From NCBI RefSeq assembly GCF_000299935.1, contig NZ_AMRL01000024.1, forward strand, positions 1 to 60,689: a DNA stretch of 60,689 nt. The letters are read 5' to 3'. Origin of the DNA: Oceanibaculum indicum P24. GTDB lineage: Bacteria > Pseudomonadota > Alphaproteobacteria > Oceanibaculales > Oceanibaculaceae. The translations under genes and the position numbers were made by a program. Position 1 is the stretch's first letter. Every line of letters starts with the position of its first letter. The notes below the pieces were generated by a model that saw only the letters and a program-made list of their open reading frames with translations, was not told where the DNA came from and did not search any database. Shown here in pieces: positions 31,162 to 39,715 of the stretch.

Positions 31162-32778
31162 ATGGCGATCTGGCTTGTGGAAATCGATCTGGTGAAGCCG
31201 GACGGGAGCGAGGAAACGGTGCGCTTCTCCTGCCCGGAGATCGTGCCCTTCGCGCCGGACGATCCCGACCGGCCGAACATCGCTTACGATCCCGACCTTA
31301 TCGAGCCGGCCAATCTGGATATCAGCCTGCCGCGCGATCCTGACCGGGGCATTGGGGAGATCGGCGGCGGCGCCGTGGTGATATCCAACGCGGGCGGGCG
31401 CTATGGCTGGATGCTGGGGTGCGGCGCAAAGGCGGTGCGCAGCCTGGTCGGGCCGGACGATGCGGCGGCCTATTCCGACTTTACCAAGATCCTCGACGGG
31501 CAGGGCGGCGCTATCGAGGTGGACAGCACCACGGCGCGGCCGGGCCGGATCATCGTGCCGGTCGCGGATGCCCGCCTGCTGCTGGATGCCTATGCGCAGG
31601 ATGTGCGCTACAGCGGCGATCCGCTGGAGGATTATGAGGGCACGGCGGATGACCTGGCGGAGGCGCCCAAGCCGCTCGGTCTTGGCGATCTGTCAGCCGG
31701 CAACGTGCCGGGGCCGGTGGTGGCGACGGCGCCGCATATCGTCTATCAGCTGTCGGAGGATGGCTTCTCCTCGCTTGACGGGATCAGCGCCGCCGGCGGC
31801 GATGCGGCGCTTGTGGATGGCGGCGATCTGTCCGGATCGGCTTTCGATGCCGCCGTGCCGGACAGCGGCGAATATGTGACCGATGCGGCGCGCGGGCTGG
31901 TGAAGCTGGCGGATACGCCTTCGGCGGAATTGACCTTCGATTTCACCGGCCCGGCCGGGTCCGGCCTGACTGCGCTGTATGGTGCTGCGTTGGATACGCC
32001 GCCGGCGCTGCTGGAATGGCTGCTGCGGAAATGGGGCGTGCCGGGGTCGAAAATCGGCAGCAGCTTTGCCGGTATCGACGTGCCTGTGAAGGTCGGTATC
32101 TGGTTGGGGACGCAGGATGTCCGCCGGCGGGAGCTGGTTGAGCTGCTGTGCCGGTCCTTCCTGGGCTGGTGCCTGCCCGATGGCAATGACGTATGGCAGG
32201 TGGGGCGCATCGCCCTGCCGGCCGGATCGCCCGATGCAATCTTGCGCGATGCCGATGTCTTCGGGCTGGAACCGGACGGGTGGGGTTATCCCATCCCGAT
32301 ATCCGGCGCCACCGTGCTGTGGGGGCGCAACTACCGGGAAATGAGGGGGAATGAGGTCGCGGGAGCGGTGCGCGAAAGCGATCCCGCGCGGGCTGCCTGG
32401 CTGGCGGAGCGCTACCGCCGCGTGCATCGCGACAGTCCGGCCGGGGTGCTGGCGGCCTTTCCGTCCGCGCAGCCGGTCACGCTGGAAACCGTGCTGACAG
32501 ATGGCGATGACGCGGCGGCGCTGGCGGAGGCGGCAATTACCGCCTTCGGCGGGCCGCGCCGGCCGATCCGCATTTCAACCCCGCTGACCGATGCCACTCG
32601 GGCGCTGCGGCCGGGCGGGCTGGTGCAGCTTGATACCGGGCTTGACGGCAGCCCGGAAGCCGGTGCGGGGGAGCTGGCACCATGGGCCGGCCTGTACCGG
32701 GTGACCGGCATCCTGCCGACGCAACCGGGGCTGGGGATGGTGACGCTGCGCCTGTGGGGCGCGGTGCCGACAGAGTAG
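31162..32778 (+). CDS. Tail tip / baseplate hub protein
   Basis: 538 aa, directly following the tape measure. Start 'WLVEIDLVKPDGSEETVRFS' and 'YDPDLIEPANLDISLPRDPD' are beta-rich; later 'WLLRKWGVPGSKIGSSFAGI' and 'LVELLCRSFLGWCLPDGNDV' resemble hub proteins of siphophage tails. The exact lambda counterpart (gpL/gpJ) cannot be given. It likely forms the tip plate onto which fibres attach. Confidence 0.72.
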   Translation: MAIWLVEIDLVKPDGSEETVRFSCPEIVPFAPDDPDRPNIAYDPDLIEPANLDISLPRDPDRGIGEIGGGAVVISNAGGRYGWMLGCGAKAVRSLVGPDDAAAYSDFTKILDGQGGAIEVDSTTARPGRIIVPVADARLLLDAYAQDVRYSGDPLEDYEGTADDLAEAPKPLGLGDLSAGNVPGPVVATAPHIVYQLSEDGFSSLDGISAAGGDAALVDGGDLSGSAFDAAVPDSGEYVTDAARGLVKLADTPSAELTFDFTGPAGSGLTALYGAALDTPPALLEWLLRKWGVPGSKIGSSFAGIDVPVKVGIWLGTQDVRRRELVELLCRSFLGWCLPDGNDVWQVGRIALPAGSPDAILRDADVFGLEPDGWGYPIPISGATVLWGRNYREMRGNEVAGAVRESDPARAAWLAERYRRVHRDSPAGVLAAFPSAQPVTLETVLTDGDDAAALAEAAITAFGGPRRPIRISTPLTDATRALRPGGLVQLDTGLDGSPEAGAGELAPWAGLYRVTGILPTQPGLGMVTLRLWGAVPTE

Positions 32779-32794
32779 CAGCGAGGGGGAAAAG

Positions 32795-33691
32795 GTGAGC
32801 GATACAGCGCAATATGCCAATGCCTGGGGGCGGCTGGCCGGTTTCAACCTGGCGGCGGAGGCGCAGGCCACGCTATCGGGCGGCGACTGGACGCTGCCGC
32901 TGTCGAACCTGCTGGATGACCGGCTGCGCAGCTATCCGGCGCGGGTGCTGCAAACCGGCGATCCCGAAACCGATCTGCCGAAAGCGGTTATCCAGGTGGA
33001 TTTCGGGGTGCGCCGGGTGTGGGATTTCTGCGGCCTGTTCTGGTCGAGCATGCACCGGGGCGGGCGCTGGCGGATCGAAAGCGGCATTGCCGCCCATGCA
33101 GATCAGTCGGATACCGGCTGGATGGATGCGATCCCGCGCATTCACTCGACGGCCGATCTGCCCTTTGAGGCGGAAAACTGGTTTGACGGCCGGCCCACCG
33201 AACGGGAATTGGAATGGTATGGCCGGCATCTGCTGCATATGCGGGCCTCGACGCTTTCCAGCCGCTATCTGCGGATCAGCCTGGATAACAGCGGCGCGCC
33301 CTCTGCGACGCATCTGGATATCGGCTTCCTCTATATCGCGGGGCTGTGGTCGCCAAGCTTCAATCACAGCTTCGGGCTGCGGCAGGGCTTGCGCTTCCGC
33401 GACCTGGCGGAGGAAGCCCCTTCCGGTCACAAGGCGTTCGCCCGGCGGCGGTCCCCGCGCACCCTGTCCGTACCCTACAAGGCGCTGTGGAAAGACACGG
33501 CCATGACGCTGCTGGATGTGCAGCGGCAGGTAGGGCCGGCCGGGCTGGTGCTGTACGCGCCGGCGGCAGTCGAGCCGAAACATCTGTTCCGCGAAGTCTT
33601 CCTGGCGCGCTTCACCGCGCCGGCGGAGCTGGAATTCTATGCGCCGCGCGGGCGGCGCCGCACGCAACTGGAGCTGGAGGAGGCGCTTTAA
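32795..33691 (+). CDS. Tail tip-associated structural protein, 298 aa
   Basis: GTG 32795 behind GAGGGGGAAAAG. Contains 'RRVWDFCGLFWSSMHRGGRW' and 'HLDIGFLYIAGLWSPSFNHS', a jelly-roll-like galactose-binding pattern seen in tail tip proteins, then a region that superficially resembles a distal tail domain. One bp before the next gene. Family not certain. Confidence 0.68.
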   Translation: MSDTAQYANAWGRLAGFNLAAEAQATLSGGDWTLPLSNLLDDRLRSYPARVLQTGDPETDLPKAVIQVDFGVRRVWDFCGLFWSSMHRGGRWRIESGIAAHADQSDTGWMDAIPRIHSTADLPFEAENWFDGRPTERELEWYGRHLLHMRASTLSSRYLRISLDNSGAPSATHLDIGFLYIAGLWSPSFNHSFGLRQGLRFRDLAEEAPSGHKAFARRRSPRTLSVPYKALWKDTAMTLLDVQRQVGPAGLVLYAPAAVEPKHLFREVFLARFTAPAELEFYAPRGRRRTQLELEEAL

Positions 33692-34711
33692 ATGGCGGTT
33701 ACACCGGAGGAAGAGGCGGCCGTCGCCAAGCTGAAGGACGGCTATTATACCGCGACCGATTACGATGCCGGGACCAATCCGGGCGGCCTGTATAATGACG
33801 GGCATTCGGTGAACATGCCGCCGCTGCTGAAGGAAGCCGGCCTTGCCGCCTCCTATGCCGGCAAGATGGCGGTGGCGACGGCATCGGCGGCGTCGGAGGT
33901 TGCCACCATCGCCCCGGCGATCAGCACGGTGGCCGGGATTTCGGGGGCGGTCGAGACGGTCGCGGACAATGAGGCGGCGGTGCAGGCTGTTGCCGACAAT
34001 ATGGCGGCCGTGCTGGCGGCGCCGGGGGCTGCCGTCACGGCCTCGATCAAGGCGGATGAGGCTGCCGCTTCCGCCGGTGCCATCGCCAGGCGGTACCTTA
34101 CCGTCGCGGGCACCGACACGCTTACCGCGACGGCCGCGCCGGTGCTTACCAGCTATGACACGGGGCTGGTAGTGCGCTTCGTGCCGGTCAATAGCTGCAC
34201 CGGCCCGGTGACGCTGAATATCGATGGGCTTGGAGCACAGGCGGTTACCGATCTGGAGGCGGGTGCCCTGGGGGCGGGCGCGCTGGTTGCGGGCCGCGCG
34301 GTCGAGGCGACCTATGACGGCACGCGCTTCCGGGCGCGGATCATCGAAAGTCAGGCGGTGACGGTGACCGGCGCGCAGAGTATCGCAGGCGCGAAGCGGG
34401 GGCAGCCGGTGCCGCTTGATGATGGCGCGACGATCACGCCTGATTTTGACCTGGGCAACAATTTCAGCGTCACGCTTGCGGGCAACCGCACGCTGGCAAA
34501 TCCGACCAATATCGTCGCTGGCCAGGCCGGCATTATCCGGATCGTGCAGGATGGCACCGGCAGCCGGACGCTGGCTTTCGGGTCTTACTGGAAATTCGCT
34601 GGTGGTGCCGCGCCGGACCTGACGGCCGCGCCTGCGGCGGTCGATGCGCTGGCCTATTATGTCGATGCGGCCGATCACATCACGGCAAGCCTGTTGGCGA
34701 ATGTGTCATGA
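33692..34711 (+). CDS. Tail fibre protein
   Basis: 339 aa. N-terminal attachment part ('EEEAAVAKLKDGYYTATDYD'), a helical Ala-rich stalk (about 45-130), then beta repeats of the kind 'VNSCTGPVTLNIDGLGAQAV' and a last domain 'FSVTLAGNRTLANPTNIVAG' found in several phage fibres. The stop overlaps the next gene (ATGA). Receptor specificity unknown. Confidence 0.8.
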   Translation: MAVTPEEEAAVAKLKDGYYTATDYDAGTNPGGLYNDGHSVNMPPLLKEAGLAASYAGKMAVATASAASEVATIAPAISTVAGISGAVETVADNEAAVQAVADNMAAVLAAPGAAVTASIKADEAAASAGAIARRYLTVAGTDTLTATAAPVLTSYDTGLVVRFVPVNSCTGPVTLNIDGLGAQAVTDLEAGALGAGALVAGRAVEATYDGTRFRARIIESQAVTVTGAQSIAGAKRGQPVPLDDGATITPDFDLGNNFSVTLAGNRTLANPTNIVAGQAGIIRIVQDGTGSRTLAFGSYWKFAGGAAPDLTAAPAAVDALAYYVDAADHITASLLANVS

Positions 34712-35502
34712 GCGTGCTTCTCGGAAATCCGCTGTTGCTGGCGTCCCGGCGGGAGCTGTGGACGCCAGCCGAGATCAATCCCTATCTGTGGTATGACGCG
34801 GCGGATACCGCGACGATCACACTTTCCACCGGCGTTAGCCAATGGACGGACAAGGGTAGCCGGGGGCTTGATGCGGCGCAGGCCACGGCGGCGGCGCAGC
34901 CCGCCTATGTGACCGGCGCGCTGAACGGGCTGCCGGTACTGCGCTTCGATGGCGGCGATGATTGGCTCTTCACCGGAATTAACAGTGATTTCGGGATGGC
35001 CAACAGCCATACATGGCTGTCAGTGGCGGAGCTGTCCAGCGCGACGCCGGCCTATCCGATGATCGCGACCATCAACGTGCTGGAACACCGAACGGTAAAC
35101 CAGACGGGCCGCCCCTCCTTCGTCACCGGCAATAGCGGCGCCGGTGAAATCGCGGCGGCTCCGAACGGTACGACGCGAAGCCTACTGAACGATCCCGGCG
35201 TTACCGTGATGAGCCATGACGCTCTTGCGACCGGCGCCTGGTCCATCTGGCAGGATGGGAGCCTGCGCGACAGCGGCACGCCAGGCGCCCCGACCTTCAG
35301 CGGATCGCCCCCCTTCAATATTGGTGCGCGCGCCGGCGGCAGCTTTTTCTGGCCTGGGGATATCGCGGAAATCGTCGTGGTGCTGGATTTGCTGTCCACC
35401 GATGACCGGCAAAAGCTTGAGGGCTATGCGGCCTGGAAATGGGGCCTGCAGGCGCTGCTGCCGGGCGGCCACCCCTATGAAAATTCCCCGCCCTATCTGT
35501 GA
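34708..35502 (+). CDS. LamG/ConA-like lectin domain protein of the tail
   Basis: 264 aa. 'PYLWYDAADTATITLSTGVS', 'QWTDKGSRGLDAAQATAAAQ', 'LNGLPVLRFDGGDDWLF' and 'WSIWQDGSLRDSG' with 'FNIGARAGGSFFWPGDIAEI' follow the pattern of LamG/ConA-like jelly rolls, ending in 'ERQKLEGYAAWKWGL'-type sequence common in secreted bacterial proteins. It probably binds surface carbohydrate next to the fibre. Confidence 0.8.
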   Translation: MSVLLGNPLLLASRRELWTPAEINPYLWYDAADTATITLSTGVSQWTDKGSRGLDAAQATAAAQPAYVTGALNGLPVLRFDGGDDWLFTGINSDFGMANSHTWLSVAELSSATPAYPMIATINVLEHRTVNQTGRPSFVTGNSGAGEIAAAPNGTTRSLLNDPGVTVMSHDALATGAWSIWQDGSLRDSGTPGAPTFSGSPPFNIGARAGGSFFWPGDIAEIVVVLDLLSTDDRQKLEGYAAWKWGLQALLPGGHPYENSPPYL

Positions 35503-35513
35503 GTGAGGATGCC

Positions 35514-36209
35514 ATGACCGAATATTATATCCCCGGCGCGGTGCCGGAATTCGTCCGTACCGGGCAGGCTTTCACGTTGGCCGGTGTGCAGTACCCGCGC
35601 AAATGGCTGGCGCTCGCTGGTGCTGGCGATCTGGCGAGTGTCGGCGCCGTGGCGAAGCCTTCGCCGGGTCCGGATGAGACTGTTGAACAAGGCGAAAGCG
35701 GCTGGGTGGTGCGCGCCATGACCGCGCCGGAGCTGGATGCGCGGGACGATGCCGAGGCGGCGGACTTCGCGGCGGCGGTGGTTGCCGCTCATGCGGCTAT
35801 TGATGCAGGCGCGGGAGCCGCGCGGGCGTCCCTGCTGACAATGGTTGCCGGGCAGGAAATGACCTATCTGCGGAAAGAGGATCAGGCAAAAGCCTATCTG
35901 GCTGACGGCGATCCGGACGATGCGGATTATCCCCTGCTGCAGGCCAGCATCGGCGCGGATGCCTTTCCCGCCGGTCATCCCAATGCCGGGCAACTGGTCG
36001 AAACGGTAGCGGATGCTGCTGCCGTGGTGATGCTGGTTTCCGCCGCCTGGCTCGATCTGGGGTCGAAGATCGAGAAAATCCGGCTGCGCGGCAAGCGGCT
36101 GGTGACGGTGGCGCCCGACGCCTCCGGGGTCGCGGCTGCCGTTGCCTGGTCGCAGGCGGCCTATGCTGCCGCGCTGGCGGGCGATCCGCTTCCGGCGGAG
36201 CCGGAATAG
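35514..36209 (+). CDS. Fibre-associated / tail fibre assembly-like protein
   Basis: 231 aa from ATG 35514 (a GTG at 35,499 overlapping the preceding stop is possible). N-terminal small beta domain ('FVRTGQAFTLAGVQYPRKWL') and helical C-terminal part with 'EMTYLRKEDQAKAYLADGDP' and 'DYPLLQASIGADAFP', a conserved pattern in phage fibre-associated proteins. Last gene before a strong terminator. Confidence 0.68.
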   Translation: MTEYYIPGAVPEFVRTGQAFTLAGVQYPRKWLALAGAGDLASVGAVAKPSPGPDETVEQGESGWVVRAMTAPELDARDDAEAADFAAAVVAAHAAIDAGAGAARASLLTMVAGQEMTYLRKEDQAKAYLADGDPDDADYPLLQASIGADAFPAGHPNAGQLVETVADAAAVVMLVSAAWLDLGSKIEKIRLRGKRLVTVAPDASGVAAAVAWSQAAYAAALAGDPLPAEPE

Positions 36210-36236
36210 CGGCTTTCCGCCATATCCTGTTTGCAA

Positions 36237-36266
36237 CCCCGCCGGCGCGATCCGGCGGGGTTTTTT
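36237..36266 (+). terminator. Terminator at the end of the tail genes
   Basis: CCCCGCCGG (36,237-36,245) and CCGGCGGGG (36,252-36,260) form a perfect 9-bp stem with a six-base loop followed by six T. It separates tail and lysis genes. Confidence 0.92.
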
Positions 36267-36292
36267 GTTTCTGACCGAGGGGGAGAGGGTCA

Positions 36293-36664
36293 TTGAGCGG
36301 AGAAGTGATCTTGGCGTTGCTGGGGGTGTCAGCAACCTGGCTGGCGATCCTCCTGGGCGCGTTCTATCGCGTCGGGGCGCGGATGGATAAGGAACGCGAT
36401 CAGCAATCCGAGGCGCGCCGGAAGCTGTATGAGGCGGTTGATCGCTGCCGGAGCGAGCATCGGGCGGAAATCGCGGATGTGCGCGCAGCGGCGGCGGCCT
36501 TCAAGCTGGAGGTGGCGAGCGGCTATGTGACGGCTGCCACGGTTGCAACCGGCTTCAACAAGATCGATGAGCGGCTGTCCGCCCTGACCGATCAGGTGCA
36601 GGCGCTTCGCGAAGCCCTGCCGGCGGAGGTCCGCCCGCCCCGGCGGCGCGGCGGCGCGGACTGA
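36293..36664 (+). CDS. Membrane-anchored coiled-coil protein of the lysis block (i-spanin or holin candidate)
   Basis: 123 aa from TTG 36293 behind GAGGGGGAGAGGG. One N-terminal membrane helix ('VILALLGVSATWLAILLGAF'), then a charged helical region ('EARRKLYEAVDRCRSEHRAE') long enough for a periplasmic coiled coil, and a basic proline-rich end. This resembles an inner-membrane spanin. One cysteine in the coil. Alternatively a class III-type holin. Confidence 0.66.
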   Translation: MSGEVILALLGVSATWLAILLGAFYRVGARMDKERDQQSEARRKLYEAVDRCRSEHRAEIADVRAAAAAFKLEVASGYVTAATVATGFNKIDERLSALTDQVQALREALPAEVRPPRRRGGAD

Positions 36665-36687
36665 AACCCGAAACGGAGATCCTGAAA

Positions 36688-37131
36688 ATGCCGAATTACA
36701 TCGTTCCGGTCTTCATTGACTGGAGCCTCTATCCCTCCTTCACACCGGCGGAGCTGGCGTGCCGTGACAGCGGGTTGTTGCAGTTTCATCCGGGCTTCCT
36801 GGCGTCGCTTCAAAGCCTGCGCGACGCCTTCGGCCGGCCGATGGTCCCCACAAGCGGGTGCCGGAGCCGCGCCTATAACGACAGGCCGCGCGCGCAAGGC
36901 GGTGTTGGCGGCCATCCGCGCAGCCTGCACGTCGCGGATGATCCGGTGCATGCGGATAAGGGGCAGCTCGGATGCCTGGCGGTCGATATCCGCACGCCCG
37001 ATGCCGCCTGGCGCGGCGATCTGTTCGCCTGCGCCTGGCGGATGGGCTGGTCGGTCGGCTGGGGGCGGGGCTTCCTGCACCTCGACCGGCGCGACTTCAT
37101 CGGCCTGGCCAAAACCAGCTTCGATTACTGA
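36688..37131 (+). CDS. Endolysin, M15-type D-Ala-D-Ala/L-Ala-D-Glu peptidase
   Basis: 147 aa, preceded by GGAGAT. Zinc ligands of the peptidase M15_3 type are visible: 'PRSLHVADD' (His81), 'GCLAVDI' (Asp100) and 'GFLHLDRR' (His131). 'FTPAELACRDSG' and 'PTSGCRSRAYND' are also typical. It cuts peptide cross-links of the cell wall at the end of the lytic cycle. No signal peptide, so it needs the holin. Confidence 0.9.
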   Translation: MPNYIVPVFIDWSLYPSFTPAELACRDSGLLQFHPGFLASLQSLRDAFGRPMVPTSGCRSRAYNDRPRAQGGVGGHPRSLHVADDPVHADKGQLGCLAVDIRTPDAAWRGDLFACAWRMGWSVGWGRGFLHLDRRDFIGLAKTSFDY

Positions 37132-37143
37132 CGGGTGGGGATC

Positions 37144-37335
37144 ATGCAAAACGCGCGTGCCGCCGGGCTGGGGTCCGGCGTTGTTGCAACCTGGCTGTGG
37201 GGCGTGATCGCCCCGGAACAGCCGATGCCGCCGGAAGTGGGGGCGGCTCTTGCCGCCCTGCTTATGGGGGCGGCCGATGCCATCGGCGGCTGGATGTCCC
37301 GCCGCCTTGACCGAGGGGACCATGACCATGACTGA
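37144..37335 (+). CDS. Small holin-like membrane protein
   Basis: 63 aa from ATG 37144. Two hydrophobic segments are possible ('LGSGVVATWLWGVIA' and 'GAALAALLMGAADAIGGWMS') with a charged His/Asp C-terminus, compatible with a two-helix holin. It lies directly after the endolysin gene and overlaps the lipoprotein gene. Confidence 0.68.
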   Translation: MQNARAAGLGSGVVATWLWGVIAPEQPMPPEVGAALAALLMGAADAIGGWMSRRLDRGDHDHD

Positions 37336-37615
37336 CCGGCATATCCGGCCGCGCCTGCCGCGCGGCCTTACCCGCACCATCCTCCGGCCCGCCCTTGTGG
37401 CGGGCTTTCTTTTTGCCCTGGCCCTGCCGCTGGGGGGTTGTCCGCTCGCCACGCTGCCCGGCCTGGCGACGGTCGCGGCAAGCGGCTATTGCGCCGGCGT
37501 CTCTGCCGAGGGCAAGGCGGCGATCCGGGGCGCGCTTGGCCTGCCGGTGCCGCTGCTGTCCTGCCATGATCTGCTGCGCAGCCATGACGGCCCGGCCGGG
37601 GCGGCGGGACGATGA
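37328..37615 (+). CDS. Lipoprotein of the lysis block (o-spanin candidate)
   Basis: 95 aa from ATG 37328 (ATG 37322 also possible; the GAGGGG site is 9 nt from the former). Basic start, hydrophobic signal 'ALVAGFLFALALPL' and lipobox 'LGGC', so lipid-modified and exported. The mature part is short, with 'GYCAGVS' and 'LSCHDLL'. Start lies inside the holin-like gene, as o-spanin genes often do. Confidence 0.7.
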   Translation: MTDRHIRPRLPRGLTRTILRPALVAGFLFALALPLGGCPLATLPGLATVAASGYCAGVSAEGKAAIRGALGLPVPLLSCHDLLRSHDGPAGAAGR

Positions 37616-38424
37616 GCGCCGGCGCTCTCCCCCTTGCTCCCCTGATCGGCGTTCATGGCTTCATGTACGATCCGGAGGATGGCGGGCACAACAACCCGTC
37701 ACAGCAGCTCTATCCGCAATGGGCGGAAATGACCGGCCGGCCGGTGCAGGGCTTCGCCTATTACTCCATCCCGTTCGGCTGGCGCGCCTTCCGGCCGGTA
37801 ACCTCGATCCTCAACACCATCGGCGCTTTCGTCGGGAGCTGGGGGCGCGGGTACCTGCATCCCTACCGCCGCGCCTGGGCTTTGGCGGAGGAGGCGGGGG
37901 AGCGGCTGGCGCGGATGATCGTGTCGGGAGAGTTCGGCCCGGCGCCGGTGGATATCATCTGCCATAGCCTGGGGTCGCGCGTGGCGTTGACCGCGATTGC
38001 CGATCTGAACAATCACGGGCTGTCCGCCCTGGTGCGGCGGGTCATCCTGCTGAACGCGGCGGAAATCGAGGATGCGGCAATCTTCGTGGCGTCGCGCACG
38101 CCCGATATCCGCTACCTCAATCTCTCGGTCGAGGGTGACCGGGTGTTGCGCTACCTCGGATCATGGATGGGGCCGGTGGACGGGCGGTGTGCTGGCCGTC
38201 GCGGGCTGCTGTCCCGGCCGCTGGCGCCGGCCAACTGGCTGGATATCCCGCTGGATGATGCGTCGGCGCAGCGTACCGCCGCCTTGCGCGGCTGGAGCAT
38301 CGCAGGCGATGAGCCGGGGTGCCTTGGCGATCACTGGTACAGCTACCGGCACAAGGGCAACTGGCCACTGGTGCGGGCTTTCCTCGGTGGCGACAGGCTG
38401 ACCGGCTTCCGGATGGTGGGCTGA
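37612..38424 (+). CDS. Alpha/beta-hydrolase lipase/esterase in the lysis block (LysB-like candidate)
   Basis: 270 aa, coupled to the lipoprotein gene (ATGA). 'LIGVHGFMYDP' gives the HG oxyanion motif, 'VDIICHSLGSRVALT' the nucleophile elbow with Ser119, and an Asp/His pair can be proposed in the last third ('GDHWYSYRHKGNW'). No signal peptide. Mycobacteriophage LysB enzymes are lipolytic hydrolases in lysis cassettes; a Gram-negative counterpart would act on outer-membrane lipid or prevent resealing. Role is inference; hydrolase fold is clear. Confidence 0.78.
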   Translation: MSAGALPLAPLIGVHGFMYDPEDGGHNNPSQQLYPQWAEMTGRPVQGFAYYSIPFGWRAFRPVTSILNTIGAFVGSWGRGYLHPYRRAWALAEEAGERLARMIVSGEFGPAPVDIICHSLGSRVALTAIADLNNHGLSALVRRVILLNAAEIEDAAIFVASRTPDIRYLNLSVEGDRVLRYLGSWMGPVDGRCAGRRGLLSRPLAPANWLDIPLDDASAQRTAALRGWSIAGDEPGCLGDHWYSYRHKGNWPLVRAFLGGDRLTGFRMVG

Positions 38425-38528
38425 TCGGCCCGCTGCCACGTTCACGCATCTATTCCCCGGCGGATGGGCGGCCGGGGCTTCTCTCTGCCGGCCGTGCCCT
38501 GCCGGCGAAACCCCGAAAGGATGAGATC

Positions 38529-39155
38529 ATGGCGCGGAAAAAGAAGGGTGCGGGCGGGTACCGCATCCCCATGAAGGGCGATGACGCGGCGGCGCGGCTG
38601 TCGCTGGTGACGGATACCATCCGGCGCGCGATCCGCCGGAAAGCCGAGGCGGACAAGATGCTTCGCGAGGCCAAGGAAAGTGCCCGGAAAGAGGGTTACA
38701 GCCTGCCGGCGATCCTGCGCGCCCTGTCCTATGAAAAGATGACGGCCGGGCAGGTTGCGGAGCGGCTGGAGAAGGAAGTCCAGGATCGCGAGCTGGCGGA
38801 GCGCTATCGCGAGATCATCGCGGACACACCGATCGAGGAGGCGATCAAGGTTGCGGATGCTGCCGATCGGCAGAATGCCGGCGAGGGTGATGCCGGTGGG
38901 GCCGGCGGCGGCGCGGCGCTGTTCGACGCCGACGATCCGTCCGCGAAGGTCGAGAGTGCCGCCGGTGATCCCGCTCCCGCTTCGGCTGGCGGGGATGCTG
39001 TGCCCTACGGTGCCGATCCGGCGGCGGTGAAACGGGCTGTCCGTCGCGATGCGGCGAAGGCGAAGGCCGGCGGCAATGCGGCTGCGCGCCCTGCCGGTCG
39101 GTCGCGGTTGTCGGTGGTCGGTAATCCGGCCTCCGGTGAAGCGGTGGTTTATTGA
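38529..39155 (+). CDS. Unknown protein with helical N-terminus, 208 aa
   Basis: ATG 38529 behind AAGGA. First 20 residues basic ('MARKKKGAGGYRIPMKG'), then a helical part 'LVTDTIRRAIRRKAEADKML' with 'EAKESARKEGYSLPAILRAL', which recalls the helical part of GapR/DUF2312 DNA-binding proteins. The remainder is Ala/Gly-rich and disordered, with a basic end. Similarity is weak; function unknown. Confidence 0.66.
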   Translation: MARKKKGAGGYRIPMKGDDAAARLSLVTDTIRRAIRRKAEADKMLREAKESARKEGYSLPAILRALSYEKMTAGQVAERLEKEVQDRELAERYREIIADTPIEEAIKVADAADRQNAGEGDAGGAGGGAALFDADDPSAKVESAAGDPAPASAGGDAVPYGADPAAVKRAVRRDAAKAKAGGNAAARPAGRSRLSVVGNPASGEAVVY

Positions 39156-39502
39156 TGGATGATATCCAGCAAATCCAGGCGGCGGCGCGCGACATGCGCG
39201 CCGCTGATCCCGCCGGCCGTTATGCCCCGCTGCTGGCCGTGCTGATGGAAGCCTATGAGGATGCCGCGACGGGCAAGGGGCTGGCCCGGCATGATGACGG
39301 CAAGCCCTTCCTCGATCAGCCGATGATGGCGATCAGCCGCCGGCATGGGCTGGGGCATCCGCTGGGGCAGGCGGAGAAGAAAATCGCGGAAGCGCATCGC
39401 CTGGCGCGATCCGGGGAGGCCGCCCTTGCCCGGCGTGAGCTGGTGCAGGCCATGACCTACATTGCCGGCGCTGTGCTGCTTATCGATGGGGAGGGCGGTT
39501 AA
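39155..39502 (+). CDS. Hypothetical phage protein, 115 aa
   Basis: ATG 39155 sits on the preceding stop (TGATG). All-helical with repeated Ala/Arg ('HRLARSGEAALARRELVQAM'). Last rightward gene; its end overlaps the convergent gene by 4 bp. No family recognised. Confidence 0.66.
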   Translation: MDDIQQIQAAARDMRAADPAGRYAPLLAVLMEAYEDAATGKGLARHDDGKPFLDQPMMAISRRHGLGHPLGQAEKKIAEAHRLARSGEAALARRELVQAMTYIAGAVLLIDGEGG

Positions 39503-39699
39503 TCCGCCTTCCTTTCATCGATCACTTCAATAGGGCCAAAGTCCTTTTCCAGCCGGGCGATTGTGGCCTTGAAAGTGGCCAGGGTCATTTCTTCATTGGC
39601 GATAATTGTTTGCGCTTCTTCGGGCTGCTGAATTTTCCACTCGACGCGGATCGTGCCTGGCTGCGTGCCGTGCTTGATCTTTGCTTCTCTTTTGCTCAT
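39499..39699 (-). CDS. Hypothetical protein, 66 aa (right-end leftward module)
   Basis: Charged small protein with 'IRVEWKIQQPEEAQTI' and 'ATFKATIARLEKDFGPIEVI', probably beta strand plus helix. First of four minus-strand genes at the right end of the prophage. No family. Confidence 0.6.
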   Translation of the reverse strand: MSKREAKIKHGTQPGTIRVEWKIQQPEEAQTIIANEEMTLATFKATIARLEKDFGPIEVIDERKAD

Positions 39700-39715
39700 G
39701 GCCGTCTCCGCCGTT

